This document shows positions 63,101 to 64,000 of a stretch of DNA of 64,000 nucleotides, one piece after another (position 1 is the stretch's first letter; each line of letters opens with the position of its first letter). Below the pieces are notes generated by a model. That model did not search any database. It worked only from the letters and a program-made list of their open reading frames with translations, and was not told the DNA's origin. The position numbers and the translations under genes were made by a program. The stretch comes from Desulfomonilaceae bacterium (GTDB lineage Bacteria > Desulfobacterota > Desulfomonilia > Desulfomonilales > Desulfomonilaceae), in the NCBI GenBank assembly GCA_041662605.1, contig JBAZSD010000004.1, positions 124,001 to 188,000 on the forward strand, given 5' to 3'.

Positions 63101-63673
63101 ATGGTTGAACCTTTTGCGGAAATATATGAACTGGCTTTACCTTACCTTGACACCAGGAACAACAAAATCCATATGGAGGTTTCCAGAGGCTTTGCTGTGA
63201 GGTTGTTACAGGCGGAAGGCGGGGAACCGAAAGTGGTGTTACCCGCAATAACACTTCATGATGTCGGCTGGAAAATGGTACCTGAAGAATTGCACCTCAG
63301 GGCGTTTGGTCCCCATGATTATGACCGGGCAATTAACCGGATACATGAAGTTGAAGGAGCCAGAATAGCCGGTGAAATTCTCGAAAAGGTGGGATACGAC
63401 CCTGCTTTGATCGCTGAAATAGTGGAGATCATAGGTGGTCATGATTCACGAGAGACAGCATTATCCCTTAACGATGCTATTGTAAAAGACTCGGACAAAC
63501 TGTGGCGCTTTTCAAAAGAAGCTTCGGAAATAGATCCGAAGAGATTCAACATCGATGCGAATATCCATATTCCTTGGTTAGCTTTACAAATAGAAGGGTG
63601 GTTCATCACAGAAACAGGGAAGAAGATAGCGCGTGAAGAACAACAACTCAGGTCTAAGGCTCTAGAACAATAG
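63101..63673 (+). CDS. HD-domain metal-dependent phosphohydrolase (operon 2)
   Basis: ATG 63101 follows CGGAGGG and gives 190 residues; the open frame to 62993 is unlikely to be translated. It shares the HD pattern and most of the sequence with the operon-1 copy: HMEVSRGFAV, TLHDVGWKMVPEELHL, IHEVEGARIAGEILEKVG, IGGHDSRETALSLND, VKDSDKLWRFS. It may replace the HAD-type phosphatase (delta) subunit of phenylphosphate carboxylase, which I do not find here; that is inference. Confidence 0.87.
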   Translation: MVEPFAEIYELALPYLDTRNNKIHMEVSRGFAVRLLQAEGGEPKVVLPAITLHDVGWKMVPEELHLRAFGPHDYDRAINRIHEVEGARIAGEILEKVGYDPALIAEIVEIIGGHDSRETALSLNDAIVKDSDKLWRFSKEASEIDPKRFNIDANIHIPWLALQIEGWFITETGKKIAREEQQLRSKALEQ

Positions 63674-63721
63674 TAGTTCCACTCGTTTGGACGTTATAGG
63701 AAGCTTAGCGGAGCGTTGTTA

Positions 63722-64000
63722 TTAAATTCGCCGATAAACGCTCCCGTCGAAAGCTACAAATCCCTTTTTGATCAATCTCTGAATGTGCTTGTTCATTATT
63801 GCCCGTTCACCGAAATCGTAGAATTCTTTAGGCTCACGCTTTTTCTTGTATACGATTCTCTTCTCAACGATCTCCTGCATGGTTCTGGGCTGTTTCAGAA
63901 AATCCAGGATTTTTTCATCACGTAAGTCAATCACACTGATGTAGTTGTCCCAAGCCTCTGGCTTGACACTATGGTGGATACCTACCCCATGAGAAGTAAT
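63722..64000 (-). CDS. MBL-fold metallo-hydrolase, C-terminal part, cut by the window edge
   Basis: The frame on the minus strand is open to the last base. Before the GTG at 63934 it reads TSHGVGIHHSVKPEAWDNYI, then a winged-helix tail (DEKILDFLKQPRTMQEIVEK, then HIQRLIKKGFV). A SHG motif followed by this helical tail is typical of LACTB2-like metallo-beta-lactamase-fold hydrolases. The catalytic HxHxDH core lies beyond the window. It converges on operon 2. Confidence 0.7.
   Translation of the reverse strand: MTSHGVGIHHSVKPEAWDNYISVIDLRDEKILDFLKQPRTMQEIVEKRIVYKKKREPKEFYDFGERAIMNKHIQRLIKKGFVAFDGSVYRRI

Overview
The window reads as a chromosomal segment of a strictly anaerobic deltaproteobacterium-like organism (Desulfobacterota; a sulfate-reducing or syntrophic aromatic degrader is the best guess). 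This is inferred from content: a selenocysteine formate dehydrogenase, an AOR-family tungsten oxidoreductase, a DsrC-like protein, sigma-54 two-component regulators, a fabF-rpiB-glyA gene order, and phenylphosphate-synthase-like enzymes. No tRNA, rRNA, CRISPR array or insertion sequence was found. Both ends cut genes: a malic enzyme at the left and an MBL-fold hydrolase at the right.

Left third (1-36.6 kb), mostly housekeeping: malic enzyme; a GAF histidine kinase with an odd Cys-rich tail; xseB-ispA-dxs (isoprenoids); a VWA/OmpA envelope protein; a YceD-rpmF-fabD-fabG-acpP-fabF-rpiB-glyA run lacking plsX and fabH; a free-standing small-RNA-like unit (about 15.73-15.82 kb); Sec-containing fdhA converging on fdhD and a ModE-like regulator; ddl with a MurU/AmgK-like peptidoglycan-recycling pair; a ZraSR-type two-component system; ruvX, mltG and larC; a MoaD-like protein and an AOR-family oxidoreductase; a methyltransferase; small zinc and hypothetical proteins; a DUF89 phosphatase.

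Right part (36.6-64 kb), two catabolic operons with matching control. Each has a divergent LysR-type gene and the same promoter layout: an ATAAG-N5-CTTAT box, exactly 21 bp, then a TTGAC(A/T) -35 element. Operon 1 (37.7-51.1 kb) encodes two CrtI-type flavoproteins, an SDR, a split PEP-synthase-like dikinase pair, two alpha/beta-barrel proteins, an HD hydrolase, a fused molybdenum hydroxylase, a one-cysteine DsrC-like protein and a class-V cysteine desulfurase. A Tm-1-like gene faces it. Operon 2 (53.7-63.7 kb) encodes UbiX, a PNPOx-like flavoprotein, dikinase subunits alpha and beta, UbiD, an aryl-CoA-ligase-like enzyme, a Tm-1-like protein, a 213-residue CBS protein and a second HD protein.

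Operon 2 matches the logic of anaerobic phenol activation: phosphorylation by phenylphosphate synthase (70, 40 and 24 kDa subunits), UbiD-type carboxylation, then CoA ligation. Operon 1 appears to reuse the dikinase for another substrate in an unassigned pathway that also has redox enzymes and a molybdenum (possibly selenium-dependent) hydroxylase. This second module is the most likely undescribed system in the window.
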